DNA from: JAJPKK01 sp963781195
Lineage (GTDB): Bacteria; Pseudomonadota; Alphaproteobacteria; Rhizobiales; Xanthobacteraceae
Direction of reading: 5' to 3'
DNA: 64,000 nt
NCBI GenBank assembly: GCA_963781195.1
Contig: CAWAEZ010000003.1
Coordinates: 186,001-250,000 of the forward strand
Made by a program: the position numbers and the translations under genes. Below, in pieces: positions 40,376 through 49,686 of the stretch. How positions within the stretch are numbered: the stretch's first letter is position 1; each line of letters starts with the position of its first letter. Below the pieces are notes generated by a model. It was not told where the DNA came from. It did no database searches and worked only from the letters and a program-made list of their open reading frames with translations.

Positions 40376-41431
40376 ATGACCTATCTCGCCAAGCCGAAAT
40401 TCCACCATCCCGGCCTCCCCAAGAACGCGCTCGGCTATACCCATCGCGATTACGAGGGAAAGATCTCGACGCTGTGCGCCGGATGCGGGCACAATTCGAT
40501 CACCGCCTCGATCATTGAGGCGTGCTTCGAGCTGTCGATCGAGCCGCACCGGGTGGCCAAGATTTCCGGCATCGGCTGCTCGTCGAAGACGCCGGATTAT
40601 TTCCTCGGCAACTCGCACGGTTTCAATTCCGTCCACGGCCGGATGCCGTCGGTGCTCACCGGCGCGAACCTCGCCAACCGCGACCTCATCTATCTCGGCG
40701 TGTCGGGCGACGGCGATTCCGCCTCGATCGGCGTCGGCCAGTTCGTCCATTCGATGCGGCGCGGCGTGAACATGGTCTACATCGTGGAGAACAACGGCGT
40801 GTACGGCCTCACCAAGGGCCAGTTCTCGGCGACCGCCGACCGCGGCTCGAAGTCGAAGAAGGGCGTCGTCAACGCCGACAGCCCGATCGACATGGTGGCG
40901 ATGGCGCTGCAGCTCGGCGCCACCTTCGTGGCGCGCTCGTTCTCCGGCGACAAGACCCAGCTCGTTCCGATCATCAAGGCGGCGATCGAGCACAAGGGCG
41001 CGTCGTTCATCGACGTGATCAGCCCGTGCGTCGCCTTCAACAATCACGCCGGCTCGACCAAGAGCTTCGACTATGTGCGCGAGCACAACGAGGCGGTGAA
41101 CCGCCTCGACTTCATCACCGGGCGCGAGCCGATCGCGGTGGATTACGCGCCGGGCACGGTGCAGACCGTCGAGCAGCATGACGGCACCACGCTGGTGCTG
41201 CGCAAGCTCAACGCCGACTACGACGTGCACGACCGGCTGGCGGCGATGAATTTCCTGCAGCAGCACACCGCCAAGGGCCAAGTGGTCACCGGCGTGCTCT
41301 ACATCGCCGACGACGCCGAGGATCTGCACGCCCATCTCGACACCTGCGACGCGCCGCTCAACACGCTCTCGGAGAAGGAGCTGTGCCCGGGATCGGCGGT
41401 GCTCGAAAAGATCAACGCCGGGCTGCGCTGA
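40376..41431 (+). CDS. korB: 2-oxoacid:acceptor oxidoreductase beta subunit (KorB)
   Basis: The 351-residue protein is a thiamine-diphosphate subunit. It has STLCAGCGHNS (Cys34, Cys37), ISGIGCSSKTPDYF, the ThDP/Mg motif VSGDGDSASIG...VENNGVYGLTKGQFS, FVARSFSGDK and FIDVISPCVAFNN. The cysteines fit a [4Fe-4S] cluster as in other KorB/OorB. Size (about 38 kDa) matches the beta subunit of the KorQAB enzyme. It stands alone, divergent from the thi operon, 8.1 kb from korA. It needs ThDP, the end product of the adjacent riboswitch-controlled pathway. Confidence 0.92.
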   Translation: MTYLAKPKFHHPGLPKNALGYTHRDYEGKISTLCAGCGHNSITASIIEACFELSIEPHRVAKISGIGCSSKTPDYFLGNSHGFNSVHGRMPSVLTGANLANRDLIYLGVSGDGDSASIGVGQFVHSMRRGVNMVYIVENNGVYGLTKGQFSATADRGSKSKKGVVNADSPIDMVAMALQLGATFVARSFSGDKTQLVPIIKAAIEHKGASFIDVISPCVAFNNHAGSTKSFDYVREHNEAVNRLDFITGREPIAVDYAPGTVQTVEQHDGTTLVLRKLNADYDVHDRLAAMNFLQQHTAKGQVVTGVLYIADDAEDLHAHLDTCDAPLNTLSEKELCPGSAVLEKINAGLR

Positions 41432-41473
41432 ACGACGCCGCTACGGGCGCGAGCCGCTCAGGGGTTGACGACA

Positions 41474-41821
41474 TCAGTTGGCGCACGAGCTGGTGAACGT
41501 GTTGAGCCTGCCGCCGCGCAGGCCGGACGCGGCGCCATAATGGCTGCAGGCGGCGACCCGGTCATGGAACGTGTTGAAGCGCGCTCCCGAGGGGATCATC
41601 ACCGTCCGCGCGCTGCCCGGCACCTGGACATACCTCGTGCCGCCGGTGAAATGCGAGCCGCGGCCCGAATGTCCGCCCGGGATGGTCGGTGCCGGCGGCG
41701 CCAGCCCGGCACGCGCCGCGGGCGGCGCGAGAAGCGCCGGGTCGGGCGACTGCGCGCCGGCGGGCGACCCCACGGCGACGGCGGCAACGAACAGGGATGA
41801 AATCAAAATAAATCTGAACAT
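41474..41821 (-). CDS. exported hypothetical protein (115 aa)
   Basis: The 115-residue protein has a signal peptide (1-23, MFRFILISSLFVAAVAVG, ending AGAQS) and a mature part rich in Gly, Ser, Arg and Pro, then a compact end with two cysteines (VAACSHYGAASG and FTSSCAN). The core RYVQVPGSARTVMIPSGARFNTFHDRV could be a small beta domain closed by a disulfide. Similar short exported proteins exist in Hyphomicrobiales, as I recall, but no function is known. It converges on korB. Confidence 0.65.
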   Translation of the reverse strand: MFRFILISSLFVAAVAVGSPAGAQSPDPALLAPPAARAGLAPPAPTIPGGHSGRGSHFTGGTRYVQVPGSARTVMIPSGARFNTFHDRVAACSHYGAASGLRGGRLNTFTSSCAN

Positions 41822-41936
41822 CTTTATCGCCTTGTTTTCCCCCGCTCAACATGGGGGCACGGGACGGAGCAGCCAAGGGGCGGAGGCCCGATGCCGCCGG
41901 AAACCCCTCGTCAATCCACCTGAGTCGGTCGGCCCG

Positions 41937-42656
41937 CTACACACCGATAAGATCCGCGAGCTCGGGAAGCCCCCTGACTGCGAGGTCCATCGGCTCGCCT
42001 GGCGCCGCTTCGCCCCTACCCTCGCCATTCTCATTCGGTCGCGCGACATGGGCGGTGCGCAGTCCGCATGCCGCAGCATGGAGGAGATCGCTGGTATGCG
42101 CGGCCACCATCATGCAGGCGCCGGGAGCGAGATCGAGCGCTTCGGCGGCGGCGAGATAGACCCGCGGCTTGGGCTTGTAATCTCCGGCAATCTCGGCGCC
42201 GAGGATGGCGTCCCAGGGCAGCCCGTTGCGGCGGGCGAGATCGACCATCAGCGAGATGTTGCCGTTCGACACCGGCGCCAGCAGCACGCGTCGCTTGAGG
42301 AGCTGAAGACCGCGCGGCACGTCGGGCCAGGCGTCCAGGCGATGCCAGGCCCGGTTGAGATGGACCTTCACGTCCTCGGGGAGGTCGGCGAGCCCGAACC
42401 GCGGCAGGATGCGTTCGAGATTGCGCCGGTGCAGCACGTCGAGCTTGGAGAACGGGATGCGCCCGGCGCGCACCTCCTCCATTCCCGGCTGGTACTCGGC
42501 GCGCCAAGCGTCGGCAAAGGCGAGCCAGTCGAGATCGTGGCCGAGCGGCGCGAGGATCACGCGCGCCTCGCGCGCGATCCCGTTGCGCCAATCGACGAGG
42601 GTGCCGAACACGTCGAAGAACAGCGCCTTGACGCCATGTGGTGAGAACGGGGTCAT
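41937..42656 (-). CDS. haloacid dehalogenase type II (HAD family)
   Basis: The 239-residue HAD protein has motif I FFDVFGTLVDWRNG (nucleophile Asp), motif II LLAPVSNGN, motif III Lys in GDYKPKPRVYLAAAEAL and motif IV MMVAAHTSDLLHAAACGLRTAHVARP. The helical cap includes WRAEYQPGMEEVRAG. These fit L-2-haloacid dehalogenase-like enzymes, which hydrolyse 2-haloalkanoic acids, though many homologues are phosphatases. Start ATG 42656. It lies 37 nt downstream of the first substrate-binding protein gene on the same strand and may be co-transcribed with it. Confidence 0.88.
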   Translation of the reverse strand: MTPFSPHGVKALFFDVFGTLVDWRNGIAREARVILAPLGHDLDWLAFADAWRAEYQPGMEEVRAGRIPFSKLDVLHRRNLERILPRFGLADLPEDVKVHLNRAWHRLDAWPDVPRGLQLLKRRVLLAPVSNGNISLMVDLARRNGLPWDAILGAEIAGDYKPKPRVYLAAAEALDLAPGACMMVAAHTSDLLHAAACGLRTAHVARPNENGEGRGEAAPGEPMDLAVRGLPELADLIGV

Positions 42657-42695
42657 TCCTTCAAACCTGGTCCTGTGCCTTCCCGCAGTCGGGCA

Positions 42696-43658
42696 TTATG
42701 GCCGAGGGGCGCCTGGAATTCTCACGAAATCCTCTATCTGCTGCTTCGACAGCGGCTGCAGGATGAATTTCTGCTTGGTCGCGTCGGAGATGATCTCCGC
42801 CATCCCCATGACGTGGTCCGGCAGGAGGGTCTCCTGGGGAATGAATTCACGCACCCGCTTCACCACCGGCTCGGCGAAGCCGGAATATTCGCCGTATAGC
42901 CGCAGCACCGCCGGATCGTCCGAATACATCCAGGCGACGGTCTCGCGATATGCCTGCATGAAGCGCTCGAGGGTATCCTTGCGTTTGCCCAGCATATCGA
43001 GATGGGTCACGTTCACCCGGGTGGTGCGCCCCTTGAGCGCGTCGACGTCGTAGCCGCGCCCCACCAGCCGGATCTTGCCGCTTTCGAGCGCATCGAGGCC
43101 GAACGGCACCGCGGCCCAGCCGACGTCGATCTGGCCGGTCATGACCTGGGTGAAAGTCGCCGGCATGCCGCCGGTCGAAACCGGCTTGATGTCGAGATGG
43201 TTCTGGCGCGCGAACTCCAGCAGGCCGGCATGGCTCGACGACCCGGTGACCGAGAAGCCGGCCGACCTGCCGTTGATGTCGGCGATCGTTTTGATCGTCG
43301 AGGTCGGGACGACGTACCAGTAGAGGTCGGGCGCGCCGATCATCTCGCTGCCGATGAGGCGCAGCGGTGCGCCTTTCGAATAGGCGCCGATCGCGCCGGA
43401 AACGCCGACGCCCACCGCGATGTCCATGCTGCCGCCGATCACCGCCTGCTGGGATTCCGCGCCGCCCGAGGTGAACAGGATCTCCAGATCGAGCCCGTGC
43501 TTCTTGAAGATGCCGGCGCGCTGACCGAGCTCGGGCACACCGGTATCCCACAATCCGCGTTGCGGCACCGACACCCGCAGCTTCTCCTGCGCCGACGCGG
43601 ACGCCCCCGTGGCGGCGACGGCGAACGCGGCGAGGGCAAGAGCTGGCAGCATGCGCAT
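42696..43658 (-). CDS. ABC transporter substrate-binding protein (NMT1/SsuA-like), copy 1
   Basis: The 320-residue protein has a signal peptide (about 1-24, ending SASAQ) and a NMT1/taurine-type binding fold: VSVPQRGLWDTGVPELGQRAGIF, FTSGGAESQQAVIGGSMDIAVG and MTGQIDVGWAAVPFGLD. It is a clear paralogue of the protein encoded just upstream; the first 100 mature residues are very similar. Such proteins deliver sulfonates, nitrate-like anions or organic acids to an ABC permease, but none is present in the window. ATG 43658 has GGGAG upstream. Confidence 0.85.
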   Translation of the reverse strand: MRMLPALALAAFAVAATGASASAQEKLRVSVPQRGLWDTGVPELGQRAGIFKKHGLDLEILFTSGGAESQQAVIGGSMDIAVGVGVSGAIGAYSKGAPLRLIGSEMIGAPDLYWYVVPTSTIKTIADINGRSAGFSVTGSSSHAGLLEFARQNHLDIKPVSTGGMPATFTQVMTGQIDVGWAAVPFGLDALESGKIRLVGRGYDVDALKGRTTRVNVTHLDMLGKRKDTLERFMQAYRETVAWMYSDDPAVLRLYGEYSGFAEPVVKRVREFIPQETLLPDHVMGMAEIISDATKQKFILQPLSKQQIEDFVRIPGAPRP

Positions 43659-43714
43659 GAGACACTCCCTGTTGCGGCGCGGATATTTCGGTGACGGCGG
43701 CGTCGCGCGCGGGC

Positions 43715-44674
43715 TCACGGCAGCGGCGCCGGAACGTGAATCAAGTCGGTGACCTGCGCTGCGTCCAGCGTCTTCGTGACGAACCTGTTCTTGAGGCTGT
43801 CGGCGAGCACGAGGTCGAGGCCGCGGATCGCATCGGGCCACAGCGTCGATTTGGGGAAATACTGGTCGCGGATTCGCGCCATCAGCGCGTGGCGCACCTG
43901 GGAGAAATCCTCGTACATGACCATCGCCGCAGGATCCGAATACATCCAGTCGATGGTGTCGCGATAGCCTTGCATGAAGCGTGCGACCGCCTCCCCGCGC
44001 TTTGCCAAAACTTCGGCATTGGCCACGCACACCCGCACGGTCTGGTCGGAGCGCGCCTTGATCTCGCTGCCGCGGGCGACGATGCGGATCTTGCCCTCGT
44101 CGACGAGCTCGAGCCCGAACGGCGCGGCCCCGCGCCCGATGTCGATCTGGCCGGTCATCGCCATGGTGAGGGTCGCCGGGTGGCCTCCGGTGGACACCGG
44201 CTTGGCGGCGACCTTGTACTGGTCGAGGAGGGCGAGCAGCGCGGCGTGGCTCGACGAGCCGTTCTGCGAATAGCTGATGGTCTTGCCGGCGGCGTCGTGA
44301 AGCGACTGGATCGGGGAATTGGCCGGCACGAACCAGTAGGTGTCCGGCGAGCCGATCATCTCGCTCCCGATGATCCGCACCGGGGCTCCCTTGGCGTACG
44401 CGCCGATCGCCGCCTCGATGCCGCCGCCGCAGGCGATGTCCATGCTTCCGGAGATCACCGCCTGATGCGCCTCCGGGCCGCCCTGCGTGTAGAGGATCTC
44501 CACGGTCAGGCCGCGCCTGGCGAAAATGCCGGAGCGCTGGCCCAGCTCGGTGATCGCGGTGTCCCACAGGCCCCGCTGCGCCACCGCGACCTTCAGAGTG
44601 TCGGCGGCCGCCGCACCGGCTGCGGAGCCGACCAGGGCCAGGACAATAAGCGCCGCAAGGCGGTGCGCCGGCAT
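43715..44674 (-). CDS. ABC transporter substrate-binding protein (NMT1/SsuA-like), copy 2
   Basis: The 319-residue paralogue of the next gene has a signal peptide (about 1-24, ending AAAADT) and matching blocks VAVAQRGLWDTAITELGQRSGIF, LYTQGGPEAHQAVISGSMDIAC, IIGSEMIGSPDTYWFV and MTGQIDIGRGAAPFGLE. It differs from copy 1 at several pocket positions (for example QNGSSSHAALL against VTGSSSHAGLL), suggesting different ligands. ATG 44674 follows GGGAGACGACG; an upstream ATG would spoil the signal peptide. The 56-nt spacing to copy 1 suggests an operon. Confidence 0.85.
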   Translation of the reverse strand: MPAHRLAALIVLALVGSAAGAAAADTLKVAVAQRGLWDTAITELGQRSGIFARRGLTVEILYTQGGPEAHQAVISGSMDIACGGGIEAAIGAYAKGAPVRIIGSEMIGSPDTYWFVPANSPIQSLHDAAGKTISYSQNGSSSHAALLALLDQYKVAAKPVSTGGHPATLTMAMTGQIDIGRGAAPFGLELVDEGKIRIVARGSEIKARSDQTVRVCVANAEVLAKRGEAVARFMQGYRDTIDWMYSDPAAMVMYEDFSQVRHALMARIRDQYFPKSTLWPDAIRGLDLVLADSLKNRFVTKTLDAAQVTDLIHVPAPLP

Positions 44675-45019
44675 GAGCGTCGTCTCCCTCGTTTTGGCCA
44701 TGATCCTAAAGCATTTTCCCGGTCGGTCGCGGCCTTGAAGGGCAGCCCGCCGTTTTTGTCGCAGCGGCGCGCGATGCAGCAAAGCCGGCGTCGGATTGGC
44801 TTTTTGGTGTGGGCGACACGCGGGGAGAGTCGGGATTACGGATTTAGTGTGTTGCTTTTCCAGTCGAATTTTCTTTACATCAGTTCGGCCTCGGCGTCAT
44901 TTTGAGGTCGTCAATTCTCGCCAGGGGGCGATTTTGTCAATTCCGAGCGGCTGGCGTCGCCGGATTGATGCAGGCGATCGAACGCAAAGACCGGTCGATC
45001 GCAGGACGGTGGGGTCAGC
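44675..45019. other. 345-bp divergent intergenic region
   Basis: No gene seen. It is more AT-rich than its surroundings around 44790-44940. At 44694-44730 there is a relic of the GATCCTAAAGCATTTTCCCGG kind, like the dispersed elements at 51627 and 55186. It should hold promoters for the binding-protein operon and for the gene at 45020. Confidence 0.4.
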
Positions 45020-45784
45020 ATGACCGTTTCCGGCGCCAGGGTGCGCACCAACATCTGGGGGCAGCTCGCCGTGAGCGCCTGCGTGCTCCTTTTGCCTCCG
45101 CTCGGGATGGCGGCGGGCGTGCTCTATCTGGGATCCTCACCGCAGCAAACCGCGGCGGCTCCGGAAGCGGTTTCCGGCGGAACGGCCGTTGCCACAGCGC
45201 AGGCTCTCGCCACGACGCAGACTCTCGCTTCTGCGCAGGCTCTCGCCACGGCGCAGCCTCTTGCAAACACGCAGCCCCTTGCAAACACGCAGGCTCTTGC
45301 CGTGAAGCCCCCGGATGCCGGAACCGATGGTAAGGGCAACTTCGGACTCGCCAGCGCCGCCGAGCGGCCGGCAACCGCCACGCAGAAGCCCGCCAACACG
45401 CAGCCCGTCGTCGCCGCGCGCCCGACAGTCGCGAAGCCGCCGGCGCTGCCGGAGACCACGCAGCGGGCGGCCGCCGACGCGTCGGGATCCAAGGATGTCG
45501 CGCGGTTTTCCCCTGCGGTACCGGTGACCCTGGTTCATGGTGGAGCGGCCGGCGAGCCGACGACCGTGGCCGAGGCGACGCCTGCCGCTGAGAAGCCCGC
45601 CGAAACGCCGGCCGCAACGGCACCGCCGGCAGCCATTGCGGTTCCCGAAGAGGCAGCGAATGCCACGCCTCCTCAAGCCCACACGGCGCGCAAACCGCGG
45701 CGCGAGGCGCGCGCCGCCCCCCGCACCCGCCATGTCCCCACGCTGAGCGAGATCTTCCTGGGGCCGGCCCGGCGGTCCCGCTGA
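45020..45784 (+). CDS. membrane-anchored Ala/Pro/Thr-rich protein with hexapeptide repeats
   Basis: The 254-residue protein has an N-terminal signal anchor (about 14-38, LAVSACVLLLPPLGMAAGVLYLG) and a low-complexity region. Residues about 57-93 hold six hexapeptide repeats of the ATAQAL type (ATAQAL, ATTQTL, ASAQAL, ATAQPL, ANTQPL, ANTQAL), mirrored in the DNA as an 18-bp tandem repeat. The C-terminal 35 residues are Arg-rich, ending TLSEIFLGPARRSR. It is likely periplasmic and disordered, perhaps spanning toward the outer envelope. Repeat number could vary between strains. No family recognised. Confidence 0.65.
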   Translation: MTVSGARVRTNIWGQLAVSACVLLLPPLGMAAGVLYLGSSPQQTAAAPEAVSGGTAVATAQALATTQTLASAQALATAQPLANTQPLANTQALAVKPPDAGTDGKGNFGLASAAERPATATQKPANTQPVVAARPTVAKPPALPETTQRAAADASGSKDVARFSPAVPVTLVHGGAAGEPTTVAEATPAAEKPAETPAATAPPAAIAVPEEAANATPPQAHTARKPRREARAAPRTRHVPTLSEIFLGPARRSR

Positions 45785-46002
45785 GCCATCGCGAAGCGCC
45801 CGGGCGGGCCCACGTCGGTACTGCGGATGCGAGCCCGCCCTCAGCGACAGGCGGCGACGACGGCGCTCATCTCAGCGCCGTGCCGCAGCACTCCGGCGCG
45901 CGGCAATCCCTTTGATTTTGTCCGCGCGCGTGCCTAGAAGTTTCGCGCGCCCGCCTCCGCTACCCTCGCAACATCCGCCCACCGCCGCGCGACAGAGGAA
46001 AC

Positions 46003-46587
46003 ATGGCTGCAAAGAAACTGAATTACCGGCTTCCGGCGATCACCGAGGAGACCCTCGACACCGAGCAGCGCGCGCTTCTGGAATCCATGCGGGCTGGACC
46101 GCGCGGCGGACGGGTGCAGCTCGGCGGTCCGTTCGGCGTCTACATGCACGCGCCGAAATACGGCGAACTGACCCAGCAGCTCGGCGCCCATGTCCGGTAC
46201 AATACCGCGGTCGAACCGCGGCTCTCGGAATTCGCGATCCTGTGCACGGCTCGGATGTGGCGAGCGCAATACGAATGGCACGCCCACGCGCCGATTGCAG
46301 AAAAGGCCGGCGTGAAGCCGCAGACCATCCGCGACATCAAGGCCGGCCGCACGCCGACCAAAGCCGCCAAGGACGAGCGGGCGATCTTCGATTTCGTGCA
46401 GGAGCTCTACAAGAAACGGCGGGTGAGCGAGCGCACCTACAAGCGGGTGCAGGGGTTCCTCGGCGACCGCGGCATCGTGGAGCTGGTCGGGATCCTCGGT
46501 TACTACGGCGGCGTCTCGATGATCCTGAACGCCTTCAACGTGCCGCTGCCCGAGGGCACCACGCCGTACTTTGCGGAGCCTAAGTAA
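46003..46587 (+). CDS. carboxymuconolactone decarboxylase (CMD) family protein
   Basis: The 194-residue all-helical protein has the CMD core LSEFAILCTARMWRAQYEWHAHAPIAEKAGVKPQ, with a Glu, Cys and His placed as in that family, and a second helix pair RTYKRVQGFLGDRGIVELVGILGYYG. Related single-domain members act as decarboxylases or as thiol-based peroxidase/reductases; only one cysteine is evident here, so the AhpD CxxC mechanism does not apply. Start ATG 46003. It is monocistronic, with about 200 bp on either side. Confidence 0.82.
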   Translation: MAAKKLNYRLPAITEETLDTEQRALLESMRAGPRGGRVQLGGPFGVYMHAPKYGELTQQLGAHVRYNTAVEPRLSEFAILCTARMWRAQYEWHAHAPIAEKAGVKPQTIRDIKAGRTPTKAAKDERAIFDFVQELYKKRRVSERTYKRVQGFLGDRGIVELVGILGYYGGVSMILNAFNVPLPEGTTPYFAEPK

Positions 46588-46784
46588 CTTTCCCGGGTTG
46601 GTGCGCACCGCGACGCCGGTCCCATTTCAAAAGGGCGAAGCGCCGGGCGCCGCGGCACTGGCGACCGTGACGAGCGGTCTCCACATCAGCAGTGGCGGCT
46701 CTCCCACGGTAGACGGCTCCGCGGAGAGGGTGATATAAGCCCCAAGATAAATCTTGTGCGGCGCAACATCGGTCATGCGGCCCA

Positions 46785-48728
46785 ATGAGTAACAGCGTCG
46801 CCGTCCCCCGTTCGGGCGATGGAACTTCACCGGCCGCGTCTCCGGTCCCCGGCGCGTCCGCCTCCGATTCCGGTACGCGCCTGCTGGGCCTCGCTATCGG
46901 CAGCATCGGGGTCGTCTACGGCGACATCGGTACGAGCCCCCTCTACGCGCTGCGCGAGGCCGTCAACGCCGCCGTAGGTCCTCACGGGACGGCCACGCCG
47001 GGCGCCGTCCTGGGTGTGCTGTCGCTCATCCTGTGGGCGCTGATCTTCATCGTCACGTTCAAATACGTCATCGTGCTGCTGCGCGCCGACAACAACGGCG
47101 AGGGCGGCACCCTGACCCTGATGGCCCTCGCGCGGCAGGTCACCGGCGACCGCGCACCACTGGTGGTGATGCTCGGAATCGTCGGCGCGGCGCTGTTCTT
47201 CGGCGATGCCCTCATCACGCCGGCGATCTCGGTGCTCTCGGCCATCGAAGGCCTCAAGATCGTGGCGCCCTGGTTCGATCCCTACATCGTGCCGCTCACA
47301 GTCGCGATTCTCGTGGTCTTGTTCGCCGTGCAGTCGCGCGGAACCGCGAGCGTGGCCACCTTTTTCGGGCCGATCATGACGGTGTGGTTCTTCGTGATCG
47401 CCATCCCAGGCATCCTATGGATCGCCCGCGACCCCGGCGTGCTGGTGGCTTTCAACCCGTTCTACGGGCTGTGGTTTCTGTTCGGCCACGGGGTGGTCGG
47501 GCTGGTCACGCTGGGCGCCGTGTTCCTGGCCGTCACCGGGGCGGAAGCGCTCTATGCCGACCTCGGCCATTTCGGCCGCAAGCCGATCCAGGTCGCGTGG
47601 CTGGTGCTGGTGTTCCCGGCCTTGACCCTGAACTATCTCGGCCAGGGCGTGCTCGTGCTCTCCAACCCCGCGGCGATCGAGAACCCGTTCTTCCTGCTTT
47701 ATCCCGACTGGGCCCAGTTCCCGATGGTGGTGATGGCGACGGTCGCGACCGTGGTGGCGAGCCAGGCCGTGATCACCGGCGCCTATTCACTGACCCGCCA
47801 GGCGATCCAGCTCGGGCTGATGCCCCGGCTCGAAGTGCGCCACACCTCGGCCGAGCACGAAGGGCAGATCTACATCCCGCGCGTCAACTCCGGGCTCCTG
47901 ATGGGGGTGCTGCTGCTGGTCGCCTTGTTCCGCTCCTCGAGCGCGCTCGCGTCGGCCTACGGCATCGCCGTCACCGGGACGATGGTGGTGACGGGCATCC
48001 TGGCGTTCATCGTGATCCGCAAGGTGTGGCGGTGGTCGCTGCCCGCCACCATTGCGCTGATCGGGCCGTTCATCATCGTCGACAGCACCTTCCTCGTGGC
48101 CAACCTGCTCAAGGTGGTCGAGGGCGGCTGGGTGCCCCTGGCGCTCGCCAGCGGCGTCATGGTCGTCATGTACACGTGGCGGCGCGGCACCCATCTGCTG
48201 GCCGACAAGACCCGCCGGCTGGAGACGCCGCTCGTCTCGCTCGTCGCCATGCTGGAGAAGAAGCCGCCCCAGCGCGTGCCGGGCACCGCGGTGTTCCTGA
48301 CCAGCGATCCCGCGAGCGCCCCGACGGCCCTGCTCCACAGCCTCAAGCACTACAAGGTGCTGCACGAGAAGAACGTCATCCTCTCCATCGAGACCGCCCA
48401 GACGCCGCGGGTCTCCGAAGAGGAGCGCGTGCGCATCGAGCCGGTCGGCCAGACCTTCTCGCGGGTGACGCTGCGGTTCGGCTACATGGAAACCCCGAAC
48501 GTGCCGAAGGCGCTCGCCATCGCCCGCAAGCTGGGCTGGCAGTTCGACATCATGTCGACCTCGTTCTTCCTGTCCCGCCGCGCCCTGCGCCCTGCCGCGC
48601 GCTCGGGGATGCCGCGCTGGCAGGATCGCTTGTTCATCAAGCTCGCGCGCGCCGCGAACGACGCCACCGACTACTTCCAGATTCCGACCGGCCGCGTCGT
48701 CGAGGTGGGCACGCAGGTGACGATCTAA
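46785..48728 (+). CDS. kup: KUP family potassium uptake protein
   Basis: The 647-residue protein has a variable Pro/Ser/Ala-rich N-terminus (1-32), twelve predicted membrane helices and a cytoplasmic C-terminal domain from about residue 470. Signatures include IGVVYGDIGTSPLYALREA, LLRADNNGEGGTLTLMALA, FFGDALITPAISVLSAIEGL and ITGAYSLTRQAIQLG. It is a proton-coupled K+ importer of the inner membrane. Length is normal. It is monocistronic; no c-di-AMP or kdp-type signal is seen upstream. Confidence 0.95.
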   Translation: MSNSVAVPRSGDGTSPAASPVPGASASDSGTRLLGLAIGSIGVVYGDIGTSPLYALREAVNAAVGPHGTATPGAVLGVLSLILWALIFIVTFKYVIVLLRADNNGEGGTLTLMALARQVTGDRAPLVVMLGIVGAALFFGDALITPAISVLSAIEGLKIVAPWFDPYIVPLTVAILVVLFAVQSRGTASVATFFGPIMTVWFFVIAIPGILWIARDPGVLVAFNPFYGLWFLFGHGVVGLVTLGAVFLAVTGAEALYADLGHFGRKPIQVAWLVLVFPALTLNYLGQGVLVLSNPAAIENPFFLLYPDWAQFPMVVMATVATVVASQAVITGAYSLTRQAIQLGLMPRLEVRHTSAEHEGQIYIPRVNSGLLMGVLLLVALFRSSSALASAYGIAVTGTMVVTGILAFIVIRKVWRWSLPATIALIGPFIIVDSTFLVANLLKVVEGGWVPLALASGVMVVMYTWRRGTHLLADKTRRLETPLVSLVAMLEKKPPQRVPGTAVFLTSDPASAPTALLHSLKHYKVLHEKNVILSIETAQTPRVSEEERVRIEPVGQTFSRVTLRFGYMETPNVPKALAIARKLGWQFDIMSTSFFLSRRALRPAARSGMPRWQDRLFIKLARAANDATDYFQIPTGRVVEVGTQVTI

Positions 48729-48831
48729 GCCGCCCACGACCTTCCAGGCCGCGATCTGGACCCCTACGGTCCTCTGATCGAGAGCCGCCGCCAACTCGTC
48801 AGGCGCGATAACAGGGCAGGACTCCCCGGGA

Positions 48832-49686
48832 ATGACCAGCGACATCGTCTATGCGCTGGCGGCCCTCGTCTGCTTCGGGTGCGGCGATTTCATCTACAAG
48901 CGGGCCGCCAGCGCCGGCCTTGCCGCCGAATTCTTCCTGATGGGGCAGGCCTGGTTCTTCTGCCCGGCCATCATCGCCTATGCCGCGCTGACCGGAACGC
49001 TGCATTGGACACCGGCCGCGACGTGGGGCGGCATCGCGGGACTTTTCCTCCTGTTCGGATTCTACAATTACGCCCGCAGCCTGCGCACCGGCTCGGTGAG
49101 CGTCATCGCGCCGGTGTTTCGGCTCAACTTCATCGTCACCGCGGCGCTCGCCATCGGCTTGCTGGCCGAGCCCCTGACCGCCCGCAAGCTCGCGGGCTTT
49201 GGCCTCGCCCTCGCCGCCGGCTGGCTGCTGCTCGGAGGCCCGCTGCAGGGGCCGACCGAAGGCGCCCAGGCGGCCCGGACCTCCCTGCTCCAAGTGATGC
49301 TTGCGACGGTCGCCGCCGGAGCGGCGAATTTCTTCCACAAGCTCGGGCTGATCGGCGGCGCGACGCCCGAAACGCTGCTGGTCGCCCAGGCGGTGGTTTT
49401 CTCCGTGCTGGTCACCGTTCTGGCCTATGCAATGAACGGTACGATCCGGCCGCCGGCGGGCTTCGCCATGCATTCCGGCCCGGCGGCGCTCGCCGTCATC
49501 GCGGCGTTCCTGTTCCTGCTGCACGGCATGAAGCATGGCGACGCCAGCATCGTCGTTCCGATCGCGCAAATGGGTTTTGTCGTCGCGGCGATGCTCGGCG
49601 CGGTATTTTTCAAGGAGGCCTGGACGGTGCGCAAGGTCAGCGGTCTGGCTACGGCCGTCGCCGCCCTTCTGGTGCTCGCGGTGTAA
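48832..49686 (+). CDS. EamA/DMT superfamily transporter
   Basis: The 284-residue protein has about ten hydrophobic helices in two repeated halves of five, the EamA duplication. The first half contains LVCFGCGDFIYKRAA and APVFRLNFIVTAALAI, the second FFHKLGLIGGATPETLL and VPIAQMGFVVAAMLGAVFFKEAW, which is the usual EamA ending. It probably exports or exchanges a small metabolite; substrate unknown. It starts about 100 bp after kup and might share its transcript. Confidence 0.85.
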   Translation: MTSDIVYALAALVCFGCGDFIYKRAASAGLAAEFFLMGQAWFFCPAIIAYAALTGTLHWTPAATWGGIAGLFLLFGFYNYARSLRTGSVSVIAPVFRLNFIVTAALAIGLLAEPLTARKLAGFGLALAAGWLLLGGPLQGPTEGAQAARTSLLQVMLATVAAGAANFFHKLGLIGGATPETLLVAQAVVFSVLVTVLAYAMNGTIRPPAGFAMHSGPAALAVIAAFLFLLHGMKHGDASIVVPIAQMGFVVAAMLGAVFFKEAWTVRKVSGLATAVAALLVLAV

